A stretch of DNA of 64,000 nucleotides from the NCBI RefSeq assembly GCF_003259435.1, contig NZ_QLMA01000001.1:248001-312000 (forward strand), given 5' to 3'. This document shows, piece by piece, positions 1-7,845 of this stretch. The notes under the pieces were generated by a model, which was not told the origin of the DNA, did not search any database, and was given only the letters and a program-made list of their open reading frames with translations. The first letter of the stretch is position 1. Every line of letters begins with the position of its first letter. The translations under genes were made by a program, and so were the position numbers. This DNA comes from Chitinophaga dinghuensis. GTDB lineage: Bacteria; Bacteroidota; Bacteroidia; Chitinophagales; Chitinophagaceae.

Positions 1-1204
1 GAGAGTATAACACCAACAATCCACCTAAAAATAACCAGTCCCGGAATAATTTCTCAGACAGTTCCTGATAGAAAATCCTGGAAACTGCCGCCAGAATAAT
101 CATCCAGGTCAATTCTGTATACAACACCGGATATCGGATAGATAATACCGCCGATAATGTAGAGATGAGTATTATCGTACTGGCAATCGGATATTTAAAT
201 AAATATTTGGAATGCTTCAGAATAGCCTCCGCTTCCTCTTTCTGATGCCGGATACGGATACGCCGGATGTTATAATAGGTCCACCAACCAAAGAGTACAG
301 CCAGAATAATCCATATGAAAATGACCGGCCATTGAATGGAAAAAAATAACCCCAATACCTTCGTGCTCTTGTGTAGCGACTGCCGCGCTACATGTACAAA
401 ACTCAATGGGTTAATACTATCCCGATGCGGATTCCAGATATAACGGTAATCCCGGCTAAACATATGTGTGGTAAACAGTTGCAGCCGATAATTCATGTCT
501 TCCAACAGATTACTGACATCGATATATCTGTTCGCCACTTTGTTCTGCAATAACCCTATTGTAATCAGATTAATCCTATTGGCACTGTCCACCGACCGGA
601 ACTTGGTAATCAGATTGGATAACTGCCCCACATAAAATCCATACAACTCATCCTCCGACGGTATATTCCGCATCGCCGTATCCCTGCGCAGTGAATGAAT
701 AGTATCATTGATGGCCACCAACTGATCATAATAGGAAAAGAGGATAGACTGCCAGGAACTCAGCTTGCGCTGCAATTGCTCCAACATAATTTTGTTGGTC
801 TGGATATCGTTGAGATTCGGAGTCCTGGAAAGGCCGGCGATATTCATCTTCACAAGCGCCAGCGAACTATCTACCAACGGCAGATTGTCACTAATGGCCA
901 TCGTGTCAAATCCTTTTTTCAGAGAACTCATTTCCTGATTCAGTAACAAGGTGTAGTTCTCTATCCTGTTAATTAACAACGCGACTGTCGTATCTGAACG
1001 TCGAATCCCCGAACCATTGCTGGTATCTGCCGCCAGCCGCTTGAGATTCCGGCTGATAGTGGCACTGTCTATCGGCTTCAGGGTGTCATGTATCTGAGAC
1101 GTAATGGGTACGGTTTTCTTCCGCTGTGCAAAGCTTTGCTGGCAAAACAGTAGCGTGAAACAACAGGAAAGAAGTAAAAATATGGTGCTGTATCTGTTCT
1201 TCAT
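1..1204 (-). CDS. Probable MscS-type mechanosensitive channel, N-terminal part (cut by window edge)
   Basis: The frame is open from the ATG at 1204 down to base 1, so about 401 residues are visible and the C-terminus lies outside the window. It starts with a signal peptide (MKNRYSTIFLLLSCCFTLLF, with a likely cut after QQSFAQ). Next comes about 260 residues of helical, Leu/Asn/Asp-rich periplasmic sequence, then a first membrane segment (IQWPVIFIWIILAVLFGWW), a basic stretch (NIRRIRIRHQKEEAE), and two more hydrophobic segments (PIASTIILISTLSAILSI and LTWMIILAAVSRI). A long helical periplasmic domain ahead of several membrane segments is typical of large Bacteroidota MscS-family channels. The diagnostic pore helix is not in view, so the family call is an inference. 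Confidence 0.6.
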   Translation of the reverse strand, partial: MKNRYSTIFLLLSCCFTLLFCQQSFAQRKKTVPITSQIHDTLKPIDSATISRNLKRLAADTSNGSGIRRSDTTVALLINRIENYTLLLNQEMSSLKKGFDTMAISDNLPLVDSSLALVKMNIAGLSRTPNLNDIQTNKIMLEQLQRKLSSWQSILFSYYDQLVAINDTIHSLRRDTAMRNIPSEDELYGFYVGQLSNLITKFRSVDSANRINLITIGLLQNKVANRYIDVSNLLEDMNYRLQLFTTHMFSRDYRYIWNPHRDSINPLSFVHVARQSLHKSTKVLGLFFSIQWPVIFIWIILAVLFGWWTYYNIRRIRIRHQKEEAEAILKHSKYLFKYPIASTIILISTLSAVLSIRYPVLYTELTWMIILAAVSRIFYQELSEKLFRDWLFLGGLLVLYS

Positions 1205-1321
1205 GGTAGACTAGCGACATTTACAGGAACGCTTTTCAGCGGTTAAAAGTTTGCCGCTTCCAAACATTTGCTGCCCTGCATCGTTTTAGAAAAGATATCC
1301 ACTGCCGGAAAAACGCTGTAT

Positions 1322-2899
1322 ATGAAAAGAGAAGAAATCGTTGCTACACTTAGAACTGACCTTCAGCCATGGGATATTATTGTAATCGGTGGCGGTGCTA
1401 CCGGACTGGGAGCTGCCCTGGAAGCCGTTACCAGGGGCTATCGCACCCTACTCCTTGAACAAGTGGATTTTGCACAGTCTACTTCCAGTAAAAGTACCAA
1501 GCTGGTCCATGGCGGCGTTAGATACCTGGCACAGGGAGATGTCAGCCTGGTACGGGAAGCCAGCAAAGAAAGAGGCCTGCTGGCACGCAATGCGCCTCAT
1601 TTAGTACGTAATCTGTCTTTTGTTATACCCACTTTCAACTGGTGGGAGAACCTGAAATACACCATCGGATTGAAAATGTATGATTGGCTGGCAGGGAGAC
1701 TAAGTCTCGGTAAATCAAAACATATCTCCCGAACAGAAGCGCTGGAAAGACTTTCGACCCTGAAACCAGATAAGCTGGCAGGTGGCGTTCTGTACCACGA
1801 TGGCCAGTTCGACGATAGCCGCCTCGCCGTTAACCTCGCTCAAACTATCGTAGACAAAGGCGGCACTGTCCTCAATTATATGCGGGTAACCACTTTACAT
1901 AAAGATGAATTCGGACGCATTTCTGGTCTAACGGTAAGGGATATACTGGATGGGGGAGACGACATCTACTTAAACTCAAATGGCGTCATTAACGCTACAG
2001 GCGTGTTTGCGGATGATGTTCTGGAAATGGATAATCCTGCTGCGCCAAAATCCATTGCCGCCAGCCAGGGTGTACATGTTGTCCTGGACCGAAAATTCCT
2101 TCCTGGTCATGATGCCCTGATGATCCCCTCCACCAGCGACGGACGCGTGCTTTTCGCTGTTCCCTGGCACAATAAAGTCGTGGTGGGAACCACCGATACG
2201 CCCGTCAATACAATCTCATTGCAACCCCATGCCCTGGAAACTGAAATTAATTTCATCCTTACTACGGCCGATCAATACCTGGCCGCTCCTCCAAGTCGCG
2301 CAGACGTAAAGAGCGTATGGGCCGGCCTTCGCCCATTAGCCGCCGCTAAGGCCGAAGGACATAAAACCAAAGAGATTTCTCGCAGTCATAAAATCATTGT
2401 GGCGAACTCCCGCCTGATTACCATCATCGGTGGTAAATGGACGACCTATCGCCGTATGGGACAAGATGTGGTAGAAAAACTGGAAAAAGTACTGGTCTGG
2501 AAACCTACACAGTCGGTAACAGCTGAACTACCCATCCATGGCGCCATGAGCGGCGTTAACTGGGATGATCCCTGGTATTTTTACGGTAGTGATGCGGCCC
2601 GGATTCGCGATCTGGAAGCTAGTCAGCCGGAACTCAGCGAAATCCTGAGCAAAGAATTTGGGATTAGTAAATCACAGGTAGCATGGGCGGTTCGCGAGGA
2701 AATGGCCAGATCTGTGGAAGATTTCCTGGGTCGAAGGGTCAGACTCCTTTTCCTCGATGTGCAGGAGGCCATTCGTATAGCCCCTGCCGTTGCTGCTGTT
2801 ATGGCCAGTGAGTTACGGAAAGACGAGAGCTGGATAGCCAGGCAACTGGAACACTTTAATGCAATTGCTGCCACCTACATAATAAAACCGGCGAACTGA
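1322..2899 (+). CDS. glpD: Glycerol-3-phosphate dehydrogenase (FAD-dependent)
   Basis: Oxidises sn-glycerol-3-phosphate to dihydroxyacetone phosphate and passes electrons to the membrane quinone pool. The 525-residue protein has the FAD-binding motif IIVIGGGATGLGAA near residues 19-32, followed by the GlpD signature STSSKSTKLVHGGVRYL. The C-terminal alpha-helical domain carries REEMARSVEDFLGRR, typical of DAO_C. An ATG 18 codons upstream is in frame at 1268, but the 1322 start gives the usual short lead into the Rossmann motif. The gene stands alone. Its stop codon lies inside a hairpin shared with the convergent nitroreductase gene. Confidence 0.93.
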   Translation: MKREEIVATLRTDLQPWDIIVIGGGATGLGAALEAVTRGYRTLLLEQVDFAQSTSSKSTKLVHGGVRYLAQGDVSLVREASKERGLLARNAPHLVRNLSFVIPTFNWWENLKYTIGLKMYDWLAGRLSLGKSKHISRTEALERLSTLKPDKLAGGVLYHDGQFDDSRLAVNLAQTIVDKGGTVLNYMRVTTLHKDEFGRISGLTVRDILDGGDDIYLNSNGVINATGVFADDVLEMDNPAAPKSIAASQGVHVVLDRKFLPGHDALMIPSTSDGRVLFAVPWHNKVVVGTTDTPVNTISLQPHALETEINFILTTADQYLAAPPSRADVKSVWAGLRPLAAAKAEGHKTKEISRSHKIIVANSRLITIIGGKWTTYRRMGQDVVEKLEKVLVWKPTQSVTAELPIHGAMSGVNWDDPWYFYGSDAARIRDLEASQPELSEILSKEFGISKSQVAWAVREEMARSVEDFLGRRVRLLFLDVQEAIRIAPAVAAVMASELRKDESWIARQLEHFNAIAATYIIKPAN

Positions 2900-2912
2900 T
2901 ATCGTTCGCCGG
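2888..2912. terminator. Bidirectional terminator between glpD and the nitroreductase
   Basis: Perfect 9-bp arms CCGGCGAAC / GTTCGCCGG with a 7-nt loop that contains the glpD stop codon. On the minus strand it is followed directly by TTTTATT, so it is a strong terminator for the nitroreductase operon. On the plus strand the T-tract is poor. Confidence 0.75.
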
Positions 2913-2920
2913 CAATTAGA

Positions 2921-3511
2921 TTACATCCATTTTACTTTTTCTTCCGTTGGTTTTACCCTACGACCTGCAACTGCCGGCTCGTCGGTATATCCCAGATAGA
3001 AGAAGCCAAGTACCTGATCTTCATCTCCTAAGCCCAGATAATCTTTCATAGCCGGGTGGAAAGTCATACCGCCAGAACCCCAGTAAGCTGCAATATGGCG
3101 AGCCGTTGCGGCTAACCACATATTTTGTACGGCACATGCAACAGACGCTACTTCTTCCACCACAGGAATGTTTGGCTTGTTACCACGTTTCATGCAAATA
3201 GCTATTACGTGAGACGCGAGATCACCCTGCGTCTTCAGCTTATCATAGTTACCAGCGATGTACTTTTCAGCAGGTGTATACTGCTTGTACAAATCTGCAT
3301 GGGCAGTACAGAATTCCTGTACTTTATCGCCACCATATACTACAAAGTACCAAGGCTCTGTGTAGCCGTGAGTGGGAGCCCAATCAGCCATCTGAAGCAA
3401 TTCCTGAACGGTTTCGTTTGAGATTTTCTTACCGTTCATGCTCGTCGGCTTGATGTTACGTCTGCGACTAATTAAATTATCCACCAAAGTGGCTGCTGTT
3501 GTATCTACCAT
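2921..3511 (-). CDS. Nitroreductase family protein
   Basis: FMN-dependent NAD(P)H oxidoreductase of the nitroreductase fold, 196 residues, the size of the compact YdjA-like group. Visible signatures are the N-terminal RRRNIKPTSMNGKKIS with the FMN-phosphate arginines, ADWAPTHGYTEPWYFVV, and the C-terminal glycine-rich LGLGDEDQVLGFFYLGY followed by a lysine/arginine tail. It is the last gene of a tight minus-strand set, with an 11-nt gap to the thioesterase gene. The physiological substrate cannot be read from sequence. Confidence 0.88.
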   Translation of the reverse strand: MVDTTAATLVDNLISRRRNIKPTSMNGKKISNETVQELLQMADWAPTHGYTEPWYFVVYGGDKVQEFCTAHADLYKQYTPAEKYIAGNYDKLKTQGDLASHVIAICMKRGNKPNIPVVEEVASVACAVQNMWLAATARHIAAYWGSGGMTFHPAMKDYLGLGDEDQVLGFFYLGYTDEPAVAGRRVKPTEEKVKWM

Positions 3512-3522
3512 ATTCTTTGTTT

Positions 3523-3957
3523 TTATTTTTCAAGACTGGCCTTCATTTCGTGCGACAGTCGAGCTACTTTACGTGTGTTATAATCAAAGCATACCATGCC
3601 GGTTTTACCTTCTGCTACAGCAATGGTTTTATCTTCCCGGGTAGTGGTGATGCGGTAATATAGTTCAAATCCGAAAGCGCTGAATTCAGCGGCAGTTACC
3701 TCCACTTTTAGTATATCCCCATGAAAGGCTTCTCCTTTATAAGTGATGGCTACATCGGCCATGATCAGGCCAGTATTCGTAGTATGATCCAGTTCTACAT
3801 AACCCAGATGCATCAGATATTGCAGGCGGGATTCATGCATAATGCTCAGGATCGCATCATTGCCTACATGTCCACCGTAATTCACATCCTGTATTCTCAC
3901 AGGTATATCGGTACTGAAACTGAAATTTGCAGGTAAATCGAGTTTAATTCTTGCCAT
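3523..3957 (-). CDS. Acyl-CoA thioesterase, hot-dog fold (4HBT family)
   Basis: A 144-residue single hot-dog domain of the YbgC/FadM type, expected to hydrolyse acyl-CoA thioesters in the cytoplasm. Supporting sequence: IPVRIQDVNYGGHVGNDAILSIMHE near residues 19-43, with the Asp-x-x-x-x-Gly-His pattern of the 4HBT active site, then YKGEAFHGDILKVEV. The usual D-x-D-x-x-G-H-V-N-N core appears here as QDVNYGGHVGN. It lies between rdgB (21-nt gap) and the nitroreductase gene. Substrate unknown. Confidence 0.85.
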   Translation of the reverse strand: MARIKLDLPANFSFSTDIPVRIQDVNYGGHVGNDAILSIMHESRLQYLMHLGYVELDHTTNTGLIMADVAITYKGEAFHGDILKVEVTAAEFSAFGFELYYRITTTREDKTIAVAEGKTGMVCFDYNTRKVARLSHEMKASLEK

Positions 3958-3978
3958 TATTAGGTTTTAGGGAGATGA

Positions 3979-4560
3979 TTATGCTTGAATAGTATTCAGG
4001 AAGGCGGCAAACTGATGGAAAGCCTTCGCACGGTGACTATACAGGTTCTTTTCTGCCATATCCATTTCTGCAAAAGCCTTGGTGGCTCCATCAGGCACAA
4101 AAATCGGATCATAGCCAAAGCCTTTTTCTCCTTTCACTTCAGTGGTAATAGTTCCGCTGCAAATACCTTCAAACTGGTACTCTTTGTTATCAAGAATCAG
4201 GGAAATCACCGTTCTGAACTGTGCAGCGCGATTCGTAACGCCTTGCATTTCCTGCAAAACTTTGGCAATATTATCTGCTGCCAGCTTTTGTTCTCCGGCA
4301 TATCTTGCGGAGAGTACGCCAGGAGCGCCATCTAAAGCGTCTATTTCTAATCCGGTATCCTCCGAAAAGCAATTGGTATTGGTCATTCTGTGGATAACCT
4401 CCGACTTTTCCCGGGCGTTGGCCTCCAGCGTATCGTGCGGTTCCGGAATGTCAATATCTATACCTGCATCCTGTAGCGTAATGATTTCCAGATGATCGCC
4501 TACTAAAGATTTGAATTCCTTTACTTTATTCTCGTTGTTCGTCGCAAAAATTAATTTCAT
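3979..4560 (-). CDS. rdgB: dITP/XTP pyrophosphatase (RdgB/HAM1)
   Basis: House-cleaning NTPase that hydrolyses non-canonical purine triphosphates (dITP, XTP, ITP) to monophosphates and keeps deaminated bases out of nucleic acids. The 193-residue protein has the family N-terminus IFATNNENKVKEF (the lysine binds phosphate), the central SEDTGLEIDALDGAPGV segment with acidic metal ligands followed by SARYAG, GFGYDPIF, and the C-terminal SHRAKAF. All expected motifs are present. It is the second gene of the four-gene minus-strand set, 16 nt after the unknown gene. Confidence 0.95.
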   Translation of the reverse strand: MKLIFATNNENKVKEFKSLVGDHLEIITLQDAGIDIDIPEPHDTLEANAREKSEVIHRMTNTNCFSEDTGLEIDALDGAPGVLSARYAGEQKLAADNIAKVLQEMQGVTNRAAQFRTVISLILDNKEYQFEGICSGTITTEVKGEKGFGYDPIFVPDGATKAFAEMDMAEKNLYSHRAKAFHQFAAFLNTIQA

Positions 4561-4576
4561 TCTAAAATATTTATAA

Positions 4577-5077
4577 TCAAGCGATTGTTAATAATTGTTT
4601 GAGGCCGGACCAAAGCCTTGCTTTAAGTGCTTTATCCGTACCTATGATTTGCAGATGGTCTGAAAACAGTACTGCGCTCTCTCCAAGCGTAAATAACTGG
4701 TAGGAGGGAAGCTCATCTATAGAAAGTTGCTGTGGTGCAATCCCAAATACAACGGCTTGCTTTATTTTCAGTGACTGTTGCCAGTCGCGGAAGGTGAATT
4801 CCGGCTGTGAACTGATGTTAATAAGGGCTACATCCTGCATTCCCAGTTTACAAGCGTTTAATATATTGGTTAAGAGGTTGAATAATTCGTCGTTTAAATA
4901 GGGTTCACTTTCGTTTTGTATGAAGAGGGCAACGTTTTTTTGATTTTCTCCTAAATATTTGACTTTCGGCAGTGGTTTTTGCACAGGTGCAGCTTCCGGA
5001 GTTTTACCGGGAATCAGCGGCTGGGCAAAGAGTTTGGCCAAAAAGTAAGGGTCCAGTTGCAAATCTTCAAGTGACAT
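4577..5077 (-). CDS. Protein of unknown function, first gene of the rdgB set
   Basis: A 166-residue soluble protein without signal peptide or membrane segment. It opens with MSLEDLQLDPYFLAKLFAQP, has a proline-rich linker (residues 22-37), then alternating hydrophobic strands and helices (KNVALFIQN, VALINISS, AVVFGI, SAVLFSDHLQIIG) ending in LKARLWSGLKQLL. The layout is loosely like small uracil-glycosylase-fold accessory subunits of the DNA polymerase III clamp loader (HolD type). That is only a shape impression, so I leave it unnamed. Confidence 0.7.
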   Translation of the reverse strand: MSLEDLQLDPYFLAKLFAQPLIPGKTPEAAPVQKPLPKVKYLGENQKNVALFIQNESEPYLNDELFNLLTNILNACKLGMQDVALINISSQPEFTFRDWQQSLKIKQAVVFGIAPQQLSIDELPSYQLFTLGESAVLFSDHLQIIGTDKALKARLWSGLKQLLTIA

Positions 5078-5207
5078 AATTATTATAATAATTTATTATA
5101 TGAAGGCCCCGCGTGGGGAAAAATCAGTTTATTTGCACAGTCGCGCCTTTTCAGGCAGTGACACACGCAACGAAAGTGTAAAAATATTGAGATAAAATTG
5201 ATTAACC

Positions 5208-6305
5208 ATGATGGTAGCTAAATCAACAGCAAGGGAAGAAGCTGTAAAGAAGATCAAAGTCACCAAAACAGAGCACAGCAGAGTAGGTGAGGTAGATTTT
5301 AATAATCTGGTTTTTGGGAAGAAATATGCAGACCACATGCTGGTAGCAGATTTCGACGGTAAAGAATGGGTCAATGCAGAAATTATCCCTTTCCAGAACT
5401 TTTCAGTGAGTCCTTCCAACGCTGCCTGGCACTATGGTCAGGCCATTTTTGAGGGTATCAAGGCATACAAAGATCAAGAGGGTAACCCAATGATCTTCCG
5501 CCCCTATGACAACTACAAACGTTTTAATCTTTCTGCGGAAAGAATGGGTATGCCTTCTGTTCCGGAATGGCTGTTCATTGGCGGATTAGATATGCTGATC
5601 GACCTGGATCGCAACTGGGTACCAACCGGAGAAGGTTGTTCCCTGTACCTGCGTCCTTTTATGATTGCAGCAGATGAGTTTATCGGGGTACGTCCTTCCG
5701 AGACTTACCGTTTCGCTATTATCAATTCTCCATCCGGACCATATTTCAACAAGCCTATCAAACTGCTGGTGCAGGATAAATATGTACGCGCATTTCCTGG
5801 TGGCGTAGGTTACGCAAAAGCTGCCGGTAACTATGGCGGCGCTATGTATCCTACAATGCAGGCGCGTAAAGAGGGCTACGACCAAATCCTCTGGGTAGAT
5901 GGCTATGAGCATAAATACCTGCAGGAATGCGGTACCATGAACGTATTTGCTATCATTGGCAACACGGCAATAACGCCAGATCTGTCTCAAGGTACTATCC
6001 TGGAAGGGGTTACCCGTGACAGCGTGATGGAAGTTCTCCGCGATATGGGCCTGACAATCGAAGAACGCCCGATCTCCATTGACGAAATCGTTACTGCATA
6101 TAATAATGGTACCCTCCGCGAAGTCTTCGGTACAGGCACCGCTGCGAGTGTGGCTTATGTAGAAGAACTGGATTACAAAGACAATCAGCTGAAACTGGAT
6201 ACTACTAAATATGAAGTAGGTGCTGAAGTAATCCGCCGCCTGGATGGCATCCGTACTGGTAAAGCAGCGGATACCCGCGATTGGAATTACATAGTAGGTG
6301 AATAA
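5208..6305 (+). CDS. ilvE: Branched-chain amino acid aminotransferase
   Basis: PLP enzyme of fold type IV that exchanges the amino group between leucine, isoleucine or valine and 2-oxoglutarate, the last step of their synthesis. 365 residues, the length of the long class II BCAT form. The PLP lysine is probably K204 in GGVGYAKAAGNYGGA, and the cofactor-contacting ECGTMNVF motif and the GTGTAASV phosphate cup follow. Two adjacent ATG codons open the frame (5208 and 5211) and either could be used. The gene is monocistronic, with a strong hairpin terminator behind it. Confidence 0.95.
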   Translation: MMVAKSTAREEAVKKIKVTKTEHSRVGEVDFNNLVFGKKYADHMLVADFDGKEWVNAEIIPFQNFSVSPSNAAWHYGQAIFEGIKAYKDQEGNPMIFRPYDNYKRFNLSAERMGMPSVPEWLFIGGLDMLIDLDRNWVPTGEGCSLYLRPFMIAADEFIGVRPSETYRFAIINSPSGPYFNKPIKLLVQDKYVRAFPGGVGYAKAAGNYGGAMYPTMQARKEGYDQILWVDGYEHKYLQECGTMNVFAIIGNTAITPDLSQGTILEGVTRDSVMEVLRDMGLTIEERPISIDEIVTAYNNGTLREVFGTGTAASVAYVEELDYKDNQLKLDTTKYEVGAEVIRRLDGIRTGKAADTRDWNYIVGE

Positions 6306-6333
6306 TCAGCCTGTTATATAATGTTATTAATAG

Positions 6334-6370
6334 AGACTTATGTCCCTCGGGAGACATAAGTCTTTATTTT
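6334..6370 (+). terminator. Intrinsic terminator of ilvE
   Basis: Perfect 11-bp arms AGACTTATGTC / GACATAAGTCT, 8-nt loop, followed by a T-rich TTATTTTTAG. Confidence 0.85.
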
Positions 6371-6414
6371 TAGAGGGCCTGGGAATTTTTTATGGTAGAT
6401 TAATTGAGAAATCA

Positions 6415-6422
6415 TACCTTTG
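6415..6422 (+). promoter_or_regulatory. Upstream candidate -7 element before rpsL
   Basis: TACCTTTG matches the Bacteroidota -7 consensus TAnnTTTG. No convincing -33 box is visible, so this is a weaker candidate than the one at 6522-6553. If used, it would give the rpsL transcript a leader of about 190 nt. Confidence 0.4.
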
Positions 6423-6521
6423 CGTTCCGGTTAAAGGTAAGCGTATCAATTACCTTGGACCCAAAGCCACTTCCGGGGTAGTTGCACCCATCGACGGTGT
6501 GACAAAAAATTTTCGAAACAA

Positions 6522-6553
6522 TTTTGTTATTCACACATATAGTTTTACCTTTG
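6522..6553 (+). promoter_or_regulatory. Promoter of rpsL-rpsG
   Basis: TTTTG at 6522-6526, a 19-bp spacer and TACCTTTG at 6546-6553 match the Bacteroidota sigma-A consensus (TTTG, 19-21 bp, TAnnTTTG). The rpsL ATG follows 68 nt downstream. Confidence 0.7.
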
Positions 6554-6621
6554 CCGTCCCAAAATTCCCATATGGGAAATTTGGATGTCATTGTAAACAG
6601 ACATAAAAAACTAGGTAAAGA

Positions 6622-7002
6622 ATGCCTACTATACAACAATTAGTAAGAAAAGGAAGAGAAATTATCCGGGCTAAGTCCAAGTCCAGGGCATTAGATAGCT
6701 GCCCTCAGCGCCGTGGCGTTTGTACTCGTGTATACACTACTACGCCTAAAAAACCTAACTCCGCATTGCGTAAAGTTGCGAAAGTGCGTTTAACAAACAA
6801 AGTTGAGGTGATTGCCTATATCCCAGGTGAAGGTCATAACCTCCAGGAGCACTCTATCGTACTGATCCGTGGTGGAAGGGTAAAAGATTTACCAGGTGTT
6901 CGTTACCACATCGTTCGCGGTTCTTTGGATACTGCAGGTGTGAAAGACAGAAAGCAGAGCCGTTCCAAGTATGGTACCAAAAAGGAAAAGGCTAAAAAAT
7001 AA
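6622..7002 (+). CDS. rpsL: 30S ribosomal protein S12
   Basis: Decoding-centre protein of the small subunit, 126 residues as usual. The conserved loop [11 protein letters not shown] (lysines 43/44, the classical streptomycin-resistance site) and the [12 protein letters not shown] segment, which carries the aspartate that is methylthiolated in other bacteria, are both intact. The lysine is wild type, so no S12-type streptomycin resistance is predicted. First gene of a two-gene unit with rpsG. In this genome fusA does not follow directly. Confidence 0.98.
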   Translation: MPTIQQLVRKGREIIRAKSKSRALDSCPQRRGVCTRVYTTTPKKPNSALRKVAKVRLTNKVEVIAYIPGEGHNLQEHSIVLIRGGRVKDLPGVRYHIVRGSLDTAGVKDRKQSRSKYGTKKEKAKK

Positions 7003-7033
7003 TAATTATAACTAGTAGTAATTTTCAATATAA

Positions 7034-7501
7034 ATGAGAAAGCAAGCTGCAAAGAAATTGCCTCTGGCTCCTGATCCAAGATTTAATGACAAGCTGGTTA
7101 CCCGCTTTGTTAATAATGTTATGGAGCAAGGAAAAAAGAGCATTGCCTATAAAATTTTCTACGATGCTGTGGATAAAGTGAGCCAAATGACCGGCGAAAA
7201 CGGTTACGAGGTTTGGAGAAAAGCATTGACTAACGTAACTCCTGCTGTAGAAGTTAGAAGCCGTCGTATCGGTGGTGCTACCTTCCAGATCCCTGCTGAG
7301 GTTCGTCCAGATAGAAAAGTATCTCTGAGCATCAAATGGTTAGTTCGTTACGCTGGCGAAAGAAACGGTAAGAGCATGGCTGACAAGCTGGCGAATGAAA
7401 TCGTAGCTGCAAGCAAAGGTGAAGGCGCTGCTTTCAAAAAGAAAGAAGATACTCACCGTATGGCTGAAGCTAACAAAGCTTTCTCTCACTTCAGAGTATA
7501 G
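7034..7501 (+). CDS. rpsG: 30S ribosomal protein S7
   Basis: Primary 16S rRNA 3'-domain binding protein that nucleates assembly of the 30S head. 155 residues. Conserved segments include the N-terminal arm RKQAAKKLPLAPDPRF, the KSIAYKIFYDAV helix, EVRSRRIGGATFQIP and the C-terminal HRMAEANKAFSHFR. It lies 31 nt after rpsL and is followed by a strong terminator, so the operon ends here instead of running into fusA. Confidence 0.98.
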   Translation: MRKQAAKKLPLAPDPRFNDKLVTRFVNNVMEQGKKSIAYKIFYDAVDKVSQMTGENGYEVWRKALTNVTPAVEVRSRRIGGATFQIPAEVRPDRKVSLSIKWLVRYAGERNGKSMADKLANEIVAASKGEGAAFKKKEDTHRMAEANKAFSHFRV

Positions 7502-7531
7502 TTCTTGCCTCCGGGCAAACTCAATATATTT

Positions 7532-7568
7532 GGCGAACAGTTCTGTTATCGGAACTGTTCGCCTTTTT
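7532..7568 (+). terminator. Terminator of rpsL-rpsG
   Basis: Perfect 12-bp arms GGCGAACAGTTC / GAACTGTTCGCC with an 8-nt loop and TTTTTG tail. The remaining sequence of the 7502-7845 gap shows no gene I can support. Confidence 0.9.
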
Positions 7569-7794
7569 GTGCTTTAAGCCCCAAGGTAAACAACATACCT
7601 TCCTCAGCCCTCATGTCATACCTAATAAGCCCCCTAAGAGAAAATGATGATATTTGTTAGCCGACTATTCAATGCCGCCAAAGTGGCTGCCCTAGCCTTT
7701 CTGTGCCAATAGAACCCACTCCCGGCAACCAAATCCGCGTCTCCCTGAAATCCTCAACAACAATTACCAGCGTCCTCCCAATATATACACATAA

Positions 7795-7822
7795 GAAAAC
7801 CGGACACTGAAAGTGCCCGGCC
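7795..7822 (-). terminator. Terminator of the collagen-like surface operon
   Basis: On the minus strand, CCGGGCACT-TTC-AGTGTCCGG (9 bp with one G-U pair) is followed by TTTTC, 24 bases after the stop codon of the collagen-like gene. Confidence 0.8.
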
Positions 7823-7845
7823 CATTTATGCTATACAAAACACTA

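Noticed and set aside
7644..7712. 22-codon ORF after rpsG (MMIFVSRLFNAAKVAALAFL...)
   Set aside because: Hydrophobic, but it lacks the conserved leader and the C-terminal pattern. A random ORF of this length is expected.
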